Shown in pieces: positions 37,033 through 48,428 of a DNA stretch of 64,000 nt. The notes under the pieces are model-generated. The model saw only the letters and a list, made by a program, of their open reading frames with translations. It was not told where the DNA came from and made no database searches. The stretch covers positions 1 to 64,000 of the forward strand of contig CAVPDA010000018.1 of assembly GCA_963702495.1 (NCBI GenBank), written 5' to 3'. Both the position numbers and the translations under genes were made by a program. How positions within the stretch are numbered: the first letter of the stretch is position 1; the number at the start of each line of letters is the position of its first letter. The DNA comes from CAVPDA01 sp963702495. Lineage in GTDB: Bacteria; Pseudomonadota; Gammaproteobacteria; Burkholderiales; Rhodocyclaceae.

Positions 37033-37825
37033 TTCCCGTTCTCCCTGCCGCAAGGCTCTATGAGGTAATCAAAATGTGATGGGGAGATTACCCAACGCCG
37101 TCCGGGACGAGTGCCAATTCCTCACGAATGTCCACGCTTTCGATACGCCATTGTGATACCGGTCACGGGTGTCCGACTGGCTGCGCTGGCACTGGGCAAG
37201 CGCTGTGTGTGGAGGATGCGCACTCTGACAGGCGCGAAGAGCTTCGAGAGAATCAGCGCCCGAGCCGGTATTTTATTCTTGGGGGAACGCCGCTGCAGAG
37301 AGCGTCTCTCGATGAAATCGCTGCGGCGGCAGGCCGACGGTGTTGGGGGCCTTGGCCGGCAGATGACGCGGGCGCTCAGCCACCCGCCGTTGAAGTTCTT
37401 CGAACACCCGCGCGCAACGCCGCCCATGACCGCCCGTAGGGAGCAGGCAAAAGCTACTTGCGAAGGGTACGCGCTAATGTTGTCGGCGATCACGGCTGAA
37501 CCGTCACTTGGTCTTCTCGAAACGTCGGCCACAAATCAGTGACGGCTATTGAGCGCATGTTCAAGCGTCCGCTGTTCGACGGCCTGCCGCCGGTCGATCA
37601 CCGCTTTCATGGGTTCCTAACCGTCCGTGCTTGGTCGCGATTCTCCCCCTGCCCTACGGGGCCAATGCCGACCTTCAGCCGACGGCCCTAACGAACAATA
37701 GGGATTGAGGTCGCCTGCGCACGCGTGGACGGCCCCTTTTCTTGCACGTCACGCAGACTTAGCAGAATCGGCCGCGGTGGACCGGGCTGCAGCAGGCGAG
37801 AAGCCGAAGGCGATCCTGCTCGCCC
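37033..37825. other. Intergenic region, no gene supported
   Basis: About 0.8 kb of sequence has only Arg-rich open frames that match nothing I know. It lies between the PilZ cluster and an IS-damaged region, so it may contain worn-out remnants. The right part probably holds the 3' flank of the truncated gene ending at 37826. The promoter of the small peptide-PilZ-receiver cluster should lie in the first 150 bases. I see no clear consensus. Confidence 0.4.
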
Positions 37826-38145
37826 TCACCACTGTGGGCGTGCTGCATCAAAGAATTTGTTCATCATGACCTCTTCGAGCCCTGCGTTGTCTGCAGGACG
37901 AGCGGACAGTGTGATCTGGCGGCCCAAGCGCCACGATTCCCCGAGGAAGTCCCCGGATGCATGCTCTCGAAAGATTACGGTCATCTTGCGGACCACCGCG
38001 ATACGAATGTCGCTGTCGTCGCCTTTGCGCACCTCGACCAGCTGGTTTGCGTTGTGGCGGATATCCTTGTTCCAGCCGAAGAACATGAACTCGGCATCGC
38101 TATAGCCGATGCGCTTGATGTGGAAGATCCCGCGGCCGTGTGACG
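37826..38145 (-). pseudogene. C-terminal fragment of an unidentified gene, cut by an IS relic
   Basis: About 100 residues are readable in one frame with no start of their own. The reading begins near IFHIKRIGYSDAEFMFFGWN and ends near MMNKFFDAARPQW before a TGA. It looks like true protein sequence (balanced composition and alternating hydrophobic strands such as DIRIAVVRKMTVIF), but I do not recognise the family. The upstream part stops where the transposase fragment begins (about 38150). The simplest view is a host gene whose 5' part was removed or displaced by the IS1182-type element. Confidence 0.45.
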
Positions 38146-38152
38146 GATCGCC

Positions 38153-39150
38153 TCACAAGGTGAACGCACGGCCCAGGCCGAGATTGGCGGGGACGATGCG
38201 GTTTGCGCGCGCTTTGTCACCGAGCGCCTCGGCCTGCCCCTGGAGCATCGCCAGCATCGGCTCGATCTGCTCTTTGTCGTTGGGGGCCTGGGTCACCCCG
38301 GTGGCCACGACCAGCATCGTGACCGTATCGACCGCCGCCTGGGCGTTGTACGCTTGTTCGAACCCGCCGCCGGCCACCGGCATGATGCGCGATTCTTCGT
38401 CGGTAAGATTGACCTGATCACTGGCCCGTGGCCCGGGCTGCGGCGCCTGGGGCGGCTTGCCTGCCGGCTTCTTGCCGGTCTCCACTTCCTTGGCGGCACG
38501 GCGCAGCCATTTTCTGCGTCGTACTCGGCCTTCTCCCGCTGATAGCGCTCCTCGGCCCGGGCCGCGATCTTGGCCTTGGCCGCCGCCATCGCCGCCAGCC
38601 GGTCCTCGCGCCGCTTGATCTCCTCGGGCAGGCTGACCCCATCCGGGATGTCGGCTTGATCCGCCTGCTCGGCCAGGGCCAGCAGTTCCTGTACCTCAGC
38701 CTTGAGCTGGACTTCCAGCTTCTCGATGTGGCCATGCGAGAGCGCGCTGTGACGTGAGGCGTTGGCGTGGATCTTGGTGCCGTCCAGGCAGACGTTACCC
38801 AGCTTGAGCAGCTTCATCTCCTTGGCCAGTTCCAGCACCTGCACGAACAGATCGCTCAGCTCGTCCAGGAAACGGCGGCGGAAGGTGGCCAGGGTGTCGT
38901 GATCGGGGTGAGTGTCCGCCGCGATGCAGCGAAAGGCCACCGAATCATAGGTCGCCTGCTCCAGCTTGCGGCTGGAGAACACACCGGTGGCGTAGCCATA
39001 GACCAGGATCGCCAGCAGCGTCGCCGGATGGTGCGCCTTGGAGCCCCGTCCCGCGTATTGCCGGGTCAGATTGGACAGATCGAGCTGATCGATCACCTCA
39101 ACAATGAACCGCGCCAGGTGATCTTCGTTCAGCCAATCGTCCTGCGACGG
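38153..39150 (-). pseudogene. IS1182-family transposase remnant, truncated at both ends and frameshifted
   Basis: The first frame gives DDWLNEDHLARFIVEVIDQLDLSNLTRQYAG, AHHPATLLAILVYGYATGVFSSRKLEQ, then DGTKIHANASRHSALSHGHIEKLE. A frame slip near 38480-38510 shifts the reading to QVNLTDEESRIMPVAGGGFEQAYNAQAAVD and VVATGVTQAPNDKEQIEPML. These are hallmark blocks of IS1182-type transposases. An in-frame TAG lies just upstream of the first recognisable residues and the initiator is lost. After LGDKARANRI the C-terminal third with the last acidic catalytic residue is absent. The gene cannot be active. No clear terminal inverted repeats are seen. Confidence 0.88.
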
Positions 39151-39246
39151 CCGCTAGCGTGGCCCTCTGGGAACGACGGCTGAGCCACTTGTGTCACATC
39201 CGGACCACCTCATTGCGGAACCAGCTCAGACCAATAGAGTCGCCGG

Positions 39247-39514
39247 TCACACGGCAATAGCGGCCATGATCACCGGCACCTCGGTCGCGTCCCAGCGCTG
39301 GCGAATGTGCCGGCACACTTCGAAGCCGTCGATGCCCGGCATGTCCACATCGAGCAGCACCAGATCGGGCGGGGGCTCGACCAGCAGTTCGAGCGCCGCT
39401 TCGCCATCGGCCGCCTCGCGCACATCGAACGCGAACTGCACCAGCGTCTCCTGCTCCAGCAGGCGCATCACGTCGTCGTCGTCGACGATCAGCACCCGCG
39501 GCAGACTGGACCGC

Positions 39515-39528
<14 letters not shown>
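39247..39528 (-). pseudogene. Truncated response regulator receiver domain
   Basis: The 93-residue frame starts with RVLIVDDDDVM and carries the phospho-acceptor D60 in LVLLDVDMPGIDGFEV. It breaks off after EVPVIMA, in the middle of the fourth strand, so the Thr/Ser and Lys switch residues are missing. The ATG overlaps the 3' end of the hybrid kinase gene by 14 bases, with AAGGGAG upstream, so it was the second gene of that operon. The IS1182 relic begins less than 100 bases further on. The missing C-terminus, and any output domain, was most likely removed by the IS event. Confidence 0.75.
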
Positions 39529-42214
<2,686 letters not shown>

Positions 42215-42660
42215 CTGGCAGGCACGGCGCCGACGGGCGTCGCCGATCACGGCTTATATCGACGCAGGGAGGGAGAGACTGAGGCTGCAAGAATTCCCTT
42301 GGGAGGGAGCGAGCGATAGAAGCAGATTCAACGCCACTTCCGCAAGCATCCCAAGCCCCGACAGACCCTGACAGCAGTCGTCATTCGGGAATTGCGTGCC
42401 GACGGAGCCTGAAAGCCTCCGCAGAATCGCAGCCCGAGTATGGCCGCGGTGACCCATGGGACGAGCGGTCCCCGACGAACGAGATCGGACCGTCTTCGTG
42501 CCGGCGCGAAGATTCCTGTCGTTCTTCGCTACCAGCCCCGTACTTCCGTACTTTCGGCCCCGCTTTCCCCTTCCGCCGTCCGTTCTTCGGTGCAGGAAGA
42601 ACGACTGAACCCGCCGCAGTTGCTGGATTCGAGGAGTTTACTGTCAGCCACCACATAAGA
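42215..42660. other. Gap upstream of the hybrid kinase
   Basis: These 446 bases separate the hybrid kinase from a small minus-strand gene. Open frames on both strands lack family motifs. I see no clear promoter or hairpin terminator. Confidence 0.4.
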
Positions 42661-42939
42661 TCACGGCAATCTCTCAACTGCGACATTCTTGTGCCGGTAG
42701 TGACCGCGCCGCAAGCAAGCATCGACCAGAAGGCGTACCGCCTCGGCAGGGAGTTCGGGAAAGCGGTCCCGCACCGCGTGAAACGCAAGGCGCCTAAGCG
42801 ACTGCCCACCCCAGCTGTTCTTCGGATCCATGAAAGGCGACACAACGTCGCAGGCACGCTCGAAAATCTCCCGCAGCTGGAACTCAGTTCGCCGATCCGG
42901 CTGGCGTTGTCCCTCGGTGTCGATGTAGTACCGTTCCAT
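42661..42939 (-). CDS. Small hypothetical protein (92 aa)
   Basis: The frame starts MERYYIDTEGQRQPDRRTEF and contains a helical block VRDRFPELPAEAVRLLVDAC. A GGGGGA ribosome binding site lies ten bases before the ATG. Residue composition is balanced and acidic/basic residues alternate, unlike the Arg-rich shadow frames around it, so I take it as a real gene. No membrane helix, signal peptide or known domain is seen. The function is unknown. Confidence 0.6.
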   Translation of the reverse strand: MERYYIDTEGQRQPDRRTEFQLREIFERACDVVSPFMDPKNSWGGQSLRRLAFHAVRDRFPELPAEAVRLLVDACLRRGHYRHKNVAVERLP

Positions 42940-43134
42940 TTGGTCGTCCCCCAGTTTCCTGCAAGATCGGCTTCTGGGAAAGGGACTTGAGTCGTAGTCT
43001 CTTGCGGCTGGAGCCTCGAAAGAGAAGGCCTTGTCACATGATTGGGGCGGACCTGCGCCTCAAGGCGCCTCCCCGATCTGCCGGCCGGCTGGCCTGAGGC
43101 GCCCAGGCGCGCCGCCCGTTGGGCGCTTTCAGAC

Positions 43135-43257
43135 TTACAGGAGCAGCGGCTCGGTAAGCGGTAGCGCGGCAGCGGCATCGCGCTGGCGCTGGATCAACTC
43201 TGCAATCCGGCCGTTGGGGTCGAGCACACCGGCCGCAACGCCCGTGCCGATCGGCGG
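43135..43257 (-). pseudogene. Fragment of a second STAS-type protein C-terminus
   Basis: The minus-strand frame reads GVLDPNGRIAELIQRQRDAA and ends LPLTEPLLL before a TAA. The core PNGRIAELIQRQ matches SSGRIAGLIQRQ near the end of the PilZ-STAS protein encoded at 36164-36865. An in-frame TAG lies at the upstream end and no start codon with a ribosome binding site is present. This looks like the leftover tail of a paralogue of that gene, about 6 kb away. Confidence 0.5.
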
Positions 43258-43480
43258 TGCACACTAGGAGCGGACTTGCACATGCGCTCCGGCGCGACAC
43301 GTAGTAGTTTGACCGGGGCTGCGCTAGAGCAATACAGTATGTCGTTAACCGTGTACGGCGTTGTCTTGTTCGTCCGGATGCGGTCGCCGTGCCTCAACTG
43401 CCGCCGATTAGAATGACGTCAACATGGCCCTGATTGCTGCATGGCCAATTCCGTCGCTGCAAGTTGACCGAAGGCGCCAT

Positions 43481-43912
43481 ATGACCTCAGACTCGCGACC
43501 CGAGGTACCCGACACGGCGCAACGGGCTGGTCTTCCTTCCGACGCGCGACACGAGCATCCTGGATCCGAGCGGCGCCTGGCCGATGAGCGGGCCGTGCTC
43601 ATCGTGGATGCGGGCGGCGCAGTGCAGTTTTGCAGCAATGGCGCGGCGCAGCTATTCGACGGCAGGTCCGCCGAGATGCTCGGCCGGCCGATCCAGTCGC
43701 TGATTCCCGACCTTCCTCTACAAGAAGTCACGCCCGAGTACAACGTGGCCTATACCCGCTTCTGGTCGGCCCAAAACGACTGGCACCGGCTTCATCGGTC
43801 GGCGCCGGACGGACAGGCCGCACCACTGGTTGAGTTCAAGCTCAAAGCGGCGCAGCGCCAGCGAGACGAGCTGTACGCTCTGGTCGTGCGCTTGCGCAGC
43901 GCCGGGGATTGA
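43481..43912 (+). CDS. Single PAS-domain protein
   Basis: The 143-residue protein starts at the ATG at 43481 (MTSDSRPEVPD), preceded by GAAGGCG. The open frame extends 19 codons further upstream to 43424, which is less likely. From about residue 35 it is a PAS domain: RAVLIVDAGGAVQFCSNGAA, LFDGRSAEMLGRPIQSLIPD and, at the end, LYALVVRLR. No output domain, membrane helix or kinase follows. Stand-alone PAS proteins usually act as sensors for partner kinases or cyclases, several of which lie nearby. The ligand is unknown. Confidence 0.75.
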   Translation: MTSDSRPEVPDTAQRAGLPSDARHEHPGSERRLADERAVLIVDAGGAVQFCSNGAAQLFDGRSAEMLGRPIQSLIPDLPLQEVTPEYNVAYTRFWSAQNDWHRLHRSAPDGQAAPLVEFKLKAAQRQRDELYALVVRLRSAGD

Positions 43913-44640
43913 CCGGCCGCAGTGCTGTGGTCTGGATTCACACCCCCGTCACCCGCGACGCTCGCGTCGCGCGGCGCTTGAAGTGGGCGAAGGCAGTATC
44001 CGCACACCTGAACAAACTCCGACAGCCCTGATCGCAGGCGGCGGACTGGGAGCGGCCCCGCCCATGAAACAACTGTCCATTCCGATTGCTCTCTTGCTAA
44101 CGACGCTGGCCCGGCTTCCGCCGCCGACCGGCGCGCAGGCGCTGGCCGCACAGTCTGTTTCCGGCAGACACCGGCTGCCGGTCCCGCAGTGCAGGCGAAG
44201 GCGCGCCCTGCGCCTGATGCAGTGGACGTCGTTTGTTCACCGGTACTTGCCCTGACTGGCGCCCAACCGGCGAACGAGGTTTCGATTGCGCGGCGAGCTT
44301 CGAGCGCTCGGTGATCTCACGAAGCCCCGGTCGGTCGCAAGTAGCGATTTCAACCTATCGCATGCCCCGTGAATGCATGCGGTTTCGATACCGGGGCAGA
44401 TCCGCCACCCTTGGAACCCGTCATTGCCGAGAGCCATTCACGGCTTCGGAGCACAGATCGAGTGTCAGGTATATGGCGGGTACCGGTCAGCCGGCGCAAT
44501 GATTTCGCCGTCCCGTCTATGAATGCTCCTGGCCGGTAGCGCCAGTTTGGCATCAGCGGCATGAACCCGTCGTTCGAATTTCGAAGTTGCATCATCATCG
44601 AACGTCTTTCGTGGCAGACTCAGGTGCGGCGCCAACCGTA
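43913..44640. other. Gap with one weak small-peptide candidate
   Basis: Some 0.7 kb follows the PAS gene. Apart from the signal-peptide-like frame at 44064 nothing convincing is present. The right part adjoins an ISL3-type relic and may be IS-flank debris. Confidence 0.35.
44064..44255 (+). CDS. Possible small secreted peptide, probably broken
   Basis: The frame starts MKQLSIPIALLLTTLARLPP and continues with TGAQALAAQS, a plausible signal peptide with cleavage near AQA. After about 33 residues it turns Arg-rich. A different frame in the same stretch reads TPAAGPAVQAKARPAPDAVD, which looks more like a secreted linker, so a frameshift near 44155 is likely. No ribosome binding site stands out. 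The evidence is weak and the function is unknown. Confidence 0.25.
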   Translation: MKQLSIPIALLLTTLARLPPPTGAQALAAQSVSGRHRLPVPQCRRRRALRLMQWTSFVHRYLP

Positions 44641-44644
44641 ACAT

Positions 44645-45165
44645 TCGATCAAGCCGGTGTCGCCGCAGACGCTGGAAGGCATTCGCTATCTCGGTGTTGA
44701 CGAGGTGGCGCGCGCCAAGGGACAGGACTACCTGACGTTGGTATACGATCTGTCGACCGGCGCGAACTGAGGGCGGATTATGTGGATCAAGGAGGGGCGC
44801 GATAGCGCGGTGCTGTGTGAGTTTCTCGATGCGCTGAGCGAGCAATGCGCCGCTGGCATCGAGGCTGTGGCGATGGACATGGGGGCCGCCTACATCGCCG
44901 CCACGAAGGCGAGCTTGCCAGCGCCGTCATCGTCTTCGACCGCTTTCACATCATGCAGATGTTCTCGACGGTGATTCGCGATTGCCGCAGTGCGGAGTTC
45001 AAGGCCGCCAAGAGCTTGGGTGACCTGAGTGGGCAGGAGGCGATCAAGGGCGGCCTCTACCTGCTGCTGTCCAATCGCGACAAGCTCAAGGAGAGCGATC
45101 AGGACCGGCTCGACAAGCTGCTGGTGCAGAACGAGCTTGAACTAACGAATGCTCGGTATCGCTAA
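44645..45165 (+). pseudogene. ISL3-family transposase remnant
   Basis: The reading begins SPQTLEGIRYLGVDEVARAK and continues GQDYLTLVYDLSTGAN. A TGA stop at 44768-44770 interrupts it, and it then goes on with GRIMWIKEGRDSAVLCEFLD and AVAMDMGAAYIAATKA. A frame slip near 44910 leads to SAVIVFDRFHIMQMFSTVIR and DKLKESDQDRLDKLL. The VDE, MD and FDRFHI blocks belong to the ISL3 transposase core. Both ends are missing, so the gene is dead. It lies next to a truncated tRNA-Lys, which suggests a recombination junction. Confidence 0.85.
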
Positions 45166-45382
45166 CAAATCGGACCACTGCCACGGAGCGAACCCGAGTA
45201 GGGGGGCATCACATCGCCCATGGCGACTACGAGAGTCGTAATGCGTACTGACCTCGGACTGTGCCGAAATTGTGACGCGGCAAGGCCGAGAATCGCTGAT
45301 TTCATGACGAGTGATACTGATCTTGACACGGGCAAGCGATGTAAGTGACTGATTTTACTATACTGTACTGGTGCCAAGTGCG

Positions 45383-45428
45383 CCTTTTAATCCGTTGGTC
45401 GCAGGTTCGAATCCTGCACGGCCTACCA
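45383..45428 (+). tRNA. 3' half of tRNA-Lys (UUU anticodon), truncated
   Basis: The sequence starts at the anticodon loop (CTTTTAA, anticodon TTT) and carries the 3' anticodon strand, a variable loop, a perfect T arm (GCAGG, TTCGAAT, CCTGC), the acceptor 3' strand ACGGCCT, A and CCA. The matching 5' acceptor AGGCCGT and D arm are absent in the bases upstream. It is therefore a tRNA fragment, as left at integration or recombination junctions, and is not functional. Confidence 0.75.
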
Positions 45429-45515
45429 ACAACTCCGACCGCCGAGTCACCGAAACCTGAAGACGCGCTCGCCGACCTGACTCAGCTCGAATAGCGCAAC
45501 AAATCCAGTCATTTC

Positions 45516-45591
45516 GGGGGTATAGCTCAGCTGGTAGAGCAGCGGACTCTTAATCCGTAGGTCCAAGGTTCGATCCCTTGTGCCCCTACCA
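45516..45591 (+). tRNA. tRNA-Lys(CTT)
   Basis: The gene is 76 bases including CCA. The acceptor strands GGGGGTA and TGCCCCT pair with two G-U pairs. The D arm contains AGCTCAGCTGGTAGAGC. The anticodon stem GCGGA/TCCGT encloses the loop CTCTTAA with anticodon CTT (Lys, codon AAG). The T arm has GGTTCGATCC. A hairpin terminator follows within ten bases. Confidence 0.93.
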
Positions 45592-45598
45592 ACAATCC

Positions 45599-45635
45599 AA
45601 GGGCTTACGGTTACCGTAAGCCCTTCGCTTTTTGC
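45599..45635 (+). terminator. Rho-independent terminator after tRNA-Lys
   Basis: A perfect 12-bp inverted repeat, AAGGGCTTACGG and CCGTAAGCCCTT, encloses a TTA loop and is followed by CGCTTTTT. It directly follows the tRNA-Lys(CTT) gene and should end its transcript. Confidence 0.85.
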
Positions 45636-45841
45636 GGCCCGAGAACCCGTTGCCGTGTCATTGCCAGAATTCGCAGGGCAACGGCCGCATAAGGGCCAAG
45701 CCAGGCGGATCGGGATTGAACGGTCCACGTCTGATTTCCGAAGTTCCGTCCCTCACTTATCACGACACGCAGAAAGCGGATGAGATAATCATCCTTCACG
45801 CAATCCGGTCGCACCGACAAACTCAATCGGGGCGAACCAAT

Positions 45842-46279
45842 ATGGATACCCAGCGACAATATCCGTCCAGAAATTCGAAGATGGCTTCGCAGCGGCTAAC
45901 GCTGCGGCAGAACTTGATCCGTGCCGTGCTCGGGGCAGTGCTGTGCGCGGTGACGGCACCGGCCCAGGCGCAGCGCTGCGATCCGCGCCCGCCGCAGAGC
46001 CAGTTCGCGCGGGAGGACTTGCGCCGGGCAGCCACCGAGGGCGATCTGGCCACGGCCCAGGACTTCGCCGACCGCGCACGACGCGGGCTCGACCAGTTGG
46101 CCGGCGTGGCGACCCGCTGCGCTTGCGCGCCGGCGCAAGCGAAGTTCGAGGCCGCTTCCGCTCAGGTGCGCCATGCCCGCGACGCGGAATCGCGTCGCGA
46201 ACTGCGTGACGTCATCACCGGCGCAGTTCCCATGTTCGACGGTGCGATGCTGGAGTTGCGCAACTGCGCCAAGCCCTAG
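45842..46279 (+). CDS. Small periplasmic or secreted hypothetical protein
   Basis: The protein has 145 residues from the ATG at 45842; an internal ATG at 45881 (MASQRLTLRQNL) would give a more standard signal peptide. The hydrophobic core LIRAVLGAVLCAVTAPAQAQ ends in a typical AQA cleavage site. The mature part is helical and Ala/Arg-rich (REDLRRAATEGDLATAQDFA), with four cysteines (RCDPR, TRCACA, RNCAKP) that may form disulfides. No family is recognised. The helices and cysteine spacing suggest a small periplasmic binding or structural protein. It stands alone between the tRNA region and the tungstate operon. Confidence 0.7.
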   Translation: MDTQRQYPSRNSKMASQRLTLRQNLIRAVLGAVLCAVTAPAQAQRCDPRPPQSQFAREDLRRAATEGDLATAQDFADRARRGLDQLAGVATRCACAPAQAKFEAASAQVRHARDAESRRELRDVITGAVPMFDGAMLELRNCAKP

Positions 46280-46759
46280 TCCTTCCGGCAGGACAGTCGA
46301 GGTAACTTCTCCCAGGCAGGAACGAGCCGTCCGCGCCGCGGCAAGCGCGCCCTGCCGTTTCCGCAGGCAGCGCTATATGCCGATGAAGGCATAATTAACT
46401 TTTGGATGCGACGGCCAGCTAATCGTTGGTTGCAGGGAACTATAATGTGCACCGGTAGGCATGTTGGACAGCGAAACATGAAGGGCAGGACGGATCGTTT
46501 CCTGGACGCGATGCGCCTACGGATCAGCGTCCGTGCGCAGCGCATGCTGATGCCCATGGGCGGCGTGCGGCGCGTTCCTCATTCTCGTTCGGCGCTGCCG
46601 CGGCCGGGCATCGGCGCCGCCTCCATGTTGGGGTGGGTGGTGCCAGGCGCACCGCAGCAGCAGAACCGGTGTCCGCAGCCGTCTTCGCCGATTGGCAGTC
46701 CCTGCCGCCGACGCCGGTGCGAGTGGTGCGGGCCAACTTCTTCCACGGAAAGGTGACTC
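46280..46759. other. Leader region of the mop-tup operon, no gene
   Basis: These 480 bases contain no convincing coding frame. The left part holds a palindrome (46376-46393) and a perfect TATAAT (46441-46446) that could be a -10 element, without a good -35 at the right distance. The region probably contains the promoter and operator of the downstream mop-tupBCA genes. Confidence 0.45.
46371..46393 (+). promoter_or_regulatory. Candidate operator upstream of mop-tup
   Basis: A perfect 6-bp inverted repeat, TATGCC and GGCATA with a 6-base spacer, lies at 46376-46393. Its left arm overlaps CGCTATAT (46371-46378), which equals one half of the ModE operator consensus; the other half is not preserved. 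Position before a Mop and tungstate transport operon makes a ModE/TunR-type repressor site plausible. Confidence 0.35.
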
Positions 46760-46972
46760 ATGAAGATCAGCGCACGCAATCAGCTCAAGGGCCGCATCAC
46801 CCGCATCACCCATGGCGCGGTCAACAGCGAGGTGGTGATCCAGCTCGCGCCGGGGCTGGACATCACGGCCCAGATCACCACGGCATCGGTGCACGCTCTC
46901 GGGCTGAAGGAAGGCGGCGAAGCCTATGCCATCATCAAGGCCGACAGCGTCATGGTGGGCATCGAGCACTGA
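46760..46972 (+). CDS. mop: Mop-domain molybdate/tungstate-binding protein
   Basis: This 70-residue protein is a single Mop (TOBE-type) domain: MKISARNQLKGRITRITHGA, VNSEVVIQLAPG, ITAQITTASVHALGL and AYAIIKADSVMVGIEH. Molbindins of this size form hexamers that store molybdate or tungstate in the cytoplasm. The length and all strand motifs match the family. GGAAAGG precedes the ATG. It is the first gene of the operon, 29 bases before the tungstate permease gene, which fits a role in buffering the imported oxyanion or in regulating its use. The family does not discriminate Mo from W; tungstate is favoured here by the neighbours. Confidence 0.9.
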   Translation: MKISARNQLKGRITRITHGAVNSEVVIQLAPGLDITAQITTASVHALGLKEGGEAYAIIKADSVMVGIEH

Positions 46973-47001
46973 GACGGTAGCGGACCGCGCCCAAGCGCCG
47001 G

Positions 47002-47706
47002 ATGGGAACTCTGACGGAGAGTTTCTCGACGGCATTCGCGCTGATCGGGGCGATGGACGCGAAACTTGCGGCCGTCGTTCTCCTAAGCCTGCGGGTAAGC
47101 CTGACGGCAACGCTGCTGGCGACGCTGATCGGGCTGCCGATCGGCGCCACCCTGGCGGTGGGCCGCTTTCCCGGCCGCCAGGTGATCGGCGTGGTGCTCA
47201 ACGGCTTCATGGGTCTGCCGCCGGTGGTGGTTGGCCTCCTCATCTATCTCCTGCTGTCGCGCGCCGGGCCGCTCGGAGAGTATGGCCTGCTGTTCACACC
47301 GGGCGCGATGATCATCGCACAGACCGTTCTTATCACGCCGATCATCGCCGCGCTCACGCGCCAGGTCATCGACGACGCATGGCGCGAGTATCAGGAGCAG
47401 TTGCGTTCCCTCGGCGCCACGCCGCTGCGCGCTTCCTTCACCCTGCTCTGGGATGCGCGCTTCTCGCTGTTCACGGCAGTGCTGGCCGGCTTCGGCCGCG
47501 CCGCCGCCGAAGTCGGCGCAGTGATGATCGTCGGCGGCAACATCGACGGCGTGACGCGCGTCATGACGACCACCATCGCGCTCGAGACCAGCAAGGGCGA
47601 CCTGCCCCTGGCGCTGGCCCTCGGCTTCATTCTGATCACCCTGGTGCTGCTGCTCAATGCCGGAGTCCATGTCACGCGCCAATGGGCAGTGCGCCGGTAC
47701 GGATGA
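47002..47706 (+). CDS. tupB: Tungstate ABC transporter permease TupB
   Basis: This 234-residue membrane protein has five to six helices (for example VVLLSLRVSLTATLLATLIG, FMGLPPVVVGLLIYLLLS and LALALGFILITLVLLLNAGV). The permease EAA loop is seen in EYQEQLRSLGATPLRASFTL. The length and the sequence GRAAAEVGAVMIVGGNIDG match TupB/WtpB-like permeases that move tungstate through the inner membrane. The next gene starts inside its stop codon (ATGA), so translation is coupled. It works with the TupC ATPase and the TupA binding protein encoded directly after it. Confidence 0.92.
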   Translation: MGTLTESFSTAFALIGAMDAKLAAVVLLSLRVSLTATLLATLIGLPIGATLAVGRFPGRQVIGVVLNGFMGLPPVVVGLLIYLLLSRAGPLGEYGLLFTPGAMIIAQTVLITPIIAALTRQVIDDAWREYQEQLRSLGATPLRASFTLLWDARFSLFTAVLAGFGRAAAEVGAVMIVGGNIDGVTRVMTTTIALETSKGDLPLALALGFILITLVLLLNAGVHVTRQWAVRRYG

Positions 47707-48428
47707 CGAACGGCCACGAATCGGTTTTCCCACTCGTCTTGCACGGGCTGAGCTTCGCCCGCAACGGGCAGAACATCATCGACGGCGTCTCGCTGGCCAT
47801 CGATGCCCGCGTGCGCAGCGTGATCATCGGCGCCAACGGCGCGGGCAAGAGCGTGCTAATGCGCCTCATGCACGGCCTGCTCAGGCCGACCGCGGGGCAG
47901 ATTACCTGGTGCGGGCGGGAGGAGCGGCCGCGGCAACAGGCGATGGTGTTCCAGCGGCCGGTGATGCTGCGCACATCGGCACTGGGCAACGTCCTCTACG
48001 CCCTCAAGCTGGCCGGCATGGCACGCCCGCAACGTTTGGAGCGGGCACGGCTCGCCCTGTCCCGGGTCGGCCTGGCGGCGGTCGCCGGCCGCCCCGCGCG
48101 CGTGCTCTCCGGCGGCGAGCAGCAGCGTCTGGCGTTGGCGCGGGCCTGGGCGCTTGAACCGCAGATCCTGTTTCTCGATGAGCCGACGGCGAGCCTCGAC
48201 CCCGGTGCCTCCGCGGAAGTGGAGGCGTTGATCCGTAACATCGCCGATTCCGGCACCAAGATCGTGATGACCACCCACAATCTCGGTCAGGCCAAGCGGC
48301 TTGCCGACGAAGTGATTTTTCTGCATCAGGGCCGGGTCGTCGAATACACGCCGGCCGACGAATTCTTTCGCAAACCCCGATCCACCGAAGCCCACGCTTT
48401 CATGAAAGGAGAATTGCCATGGATGTGA
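47703..48428 (+). CDS. tupC: Tungstate ABC transporter ATP-binding protein TupC
   Basis: The 241-residue ATPase has all needed motifs: Walker A GANGAGKS (43-50), Q-loop Q84 in MVFQRP, signature LSGGEQQR (135-142), Walker B ILFLDEP (155-161) and the switch His192 in TTHNLG. It powers import through TupB. The start is chosen because ATG overlaps the tupB stop (ATGA); the open frame extends upstream only as an antisense-free shadow through tupB. Its last ten bases overlap the start of tupA. Substrate assignment to tungstate rests on the TupA and TupB neighbours, not on the ATPase itself. Confidence 0.93.
   Translation: MTNGHESVFPLVLHGLSFARNGQNIIDGVSLAIDARVRSVIIGANGAGKSVLMRLMHGLLRPTAGQITWCGREERPRQQAMVFQRPVMLRTSALGNVLYALKLAGMARPQRLERARLALSRVGLAAVAGRPARVLSGGEQQRLALARAWALEPQILFLDEPTASLDPGASAEVEALIRNIADSGTKIVMTTHNLGQAKRLADEVIFLHQGRVVEYTPADEFFRKPRSTEAHAFMKGELPWM

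Noticed and set aside
37111..37542. Plus-strand frame of 143 codons
   Set aside because: No family match, no ribosome binding site, Arg-rich; probably non-coding.
45353..45428. Complete tRNA-Lys(TTT)
   Set aside because: The 5' acceptor strand and D arm that should pair with ACGGCCT are absent upstream; only the 3' half exists.
46406..46756. Plus-strand frame before mop
   Set aside because: It is Pro/Arg/Cys-rich without motifs. The region is better explained as an operon leader.
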